Source: Neoceratodus forsteri
Lineage: Eukaryota; Chordata; Ceratodontiformes; Ceratodontidae
Length of the DNA: 64,000 bases
Direction: 5' to 3'
NCBI GenBank assembly: GCA_016271365.2
Contig: CM057452.1
Coordinates: forward strand, 830,520,001-830,584,000
Below are positions 63,201 to 64,000 of this stretch, one piece after another (position 1 is the first letter of the stretch; each line of letters starts with the position of its first letter). The translations under genes and the position numbers were made by a program. The notes beneath the pieces were generated by a model. It was not told the origin of the DNA. It did not search any database and worked only from the letters and a program-made list of their open reading frames with translations.

Positions 63201-64000
63201 CCTTTTTATATTTGCTTGCATGCATGTGCAAGAAACATAGTGCGATCATCCGAGTTTTCCAGAGGTGTGTCAGCCTCTTCCAATTCAGTCAGTGTATTTG
63301 CAGGCACGGTCGCAGTGCACCAATCACTGCTTCAGCTGTCTATGTCAGCTGAAAATGCAGTGGCATACAGTTGAAAGGGAGAGCTCTGCTTCAGTGAGCA
63401 GAGCTCCCCCCCTCAACATGCACACATGCACATTGCATGCTGACGCGCCCCATGTACATACTGTAGGCGCCGGGGGGTGCCCAATCCCCATCAGCTGCAC
63501 ACCCCCCAAAGCATCCAGGTGCCATATTGGGAGCCCACCCCAGTGTGGCAAAATGTTTTATGGCTGACGGGGGTGCCCAATCCCCCGTCTGCTGCATGCC
63601 CCCACCAAAGCATCCGGGTGCCACGCTGGGAGCCCACCCCAGCGTGGAAAATTGATGTTATGGCTGACAGGGGTGCCCACTCCCCTGTCGGCTCCAGCAC
63701 CCCCCAACAGCCTTCCAGCTGCCACGCTGGGAACTCACCAGCGTGGCAACGCTCCCTGCAGTAGTCTTCGGCCCTCGTAGTCTTGTAGGGAAAAAACCTG
63801 TAAATACAAAAACTGTCCCTCGGCGCTTCTCCCTGCCCCTCTCCCACAACCGCACCCACCCACTGTGCACCCTGCCTCCCCACATTACCCCAATTCCATA
63901 CTTACCTCTGGAGCTCGGTGCAACAATCTTTGGTGGACCAGGAACACGTCTGCACTCTTCAAAGCCGACCGCGAACTGAGGAAATGCCGGTAAGCTGTAT
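63201..64000 (-). mobile_element. Satellite-bearing repeat, copy C (inverted, runs off the window)
   Basis: The sequence is the reverse complement of about 54869-55702, starting CCTTTTTATATTTGCTTGC at 63201 and reaching TTACCGGCATTTCCTCAGTTCG (complement) at 64000. The GC-rich repeats are at 63460-63745, with their hairpin units. The far part, including the 298-bp array if present, lies beyond the window. Identity looks high in the terminal ~150 bases and near 63900-64000. Confidence 0.8.

Overview
This window looks like nuclear DNA from a vertebrate with a large, repeat-rich genome. It carries vertebrate CR1, L2, L1 and Tx1-like LINEs, a MIR/CORE-type SINE, a second tRNA-derived SINE and DIRS-type (tyrosine-recombinase) retroelements. 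The mix of Tx1-like, DIRS and CR1 elements whose tails end in ATTCTATG-like octamers fits an amphibian best, perhaps a caecilian. That is an inference from repeat content; the sequence does not prove it. I found no convincing host gene, rRNA, functional tRNA, CRISPR array or bacterial-type operon. Almost every long open frame is a piece of a dead transposable element.

Layout. 1-2780: GC/TG-rich unique-looking DNA with a strong foldback at 1603-1806. 2780-7795: a 48-bp minisatellite split by a plus-strand LINE (LINE-A). 7796-10900: unique DNA with several foldback or palindromic elements. 10905-12665: minus CR1. 13290-17000: minus LINE-B, the best preserved member of the LINE-A family, with a 2A-like peptide ahead of the endonuclease. 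17000-20840: unexplained DNA, a divergent copy of a satellite-bearing repeat and a GC-rich minisatellite. 20840-22180: plus CR1. 22510-22875: a BED-like zinc-finger remnant. 23400-35410: a Tx1-like LINE split by a 5.6-kb L2, which itself holds two SINEs. 36400-43420: a DIRS region on the minus strand in the order tyrosine recombinase, inverted repeats, gag, RT. LINE-C is inserted in the recombinase gene, and a short poly(A) insert sits inside LINE-C. 43425-50756: LINE-D, split by a full-length L1 with a perfect 17-bp target-site duplication. 50940-62400: CR1-type elements; an A+T-rich CR1 is split by a 3.4-kb satellite-bearing insert and by a complete minus-strand CR1. 63201-64000: an inverted copy of the end of that insert, running off the window.

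The elements form a layered insertion history. Two SINEs end in the same 3' tail as LINEs A-D, which suggests those LINEs supplied the machinery to move them. Five LINE reverse transcriptases in the window have lost a catalytic aspartate by the same Asp-to-Asn change. I see no undescribed defence or metabolic system. The points most worth following up are the DIRS recombinase-to-gag junction, the chimeric recombinase/LINE reading frame, the satellite-bearing mobile unit present in three copies, the shared SINE/LINE tails and the large foldbacks.
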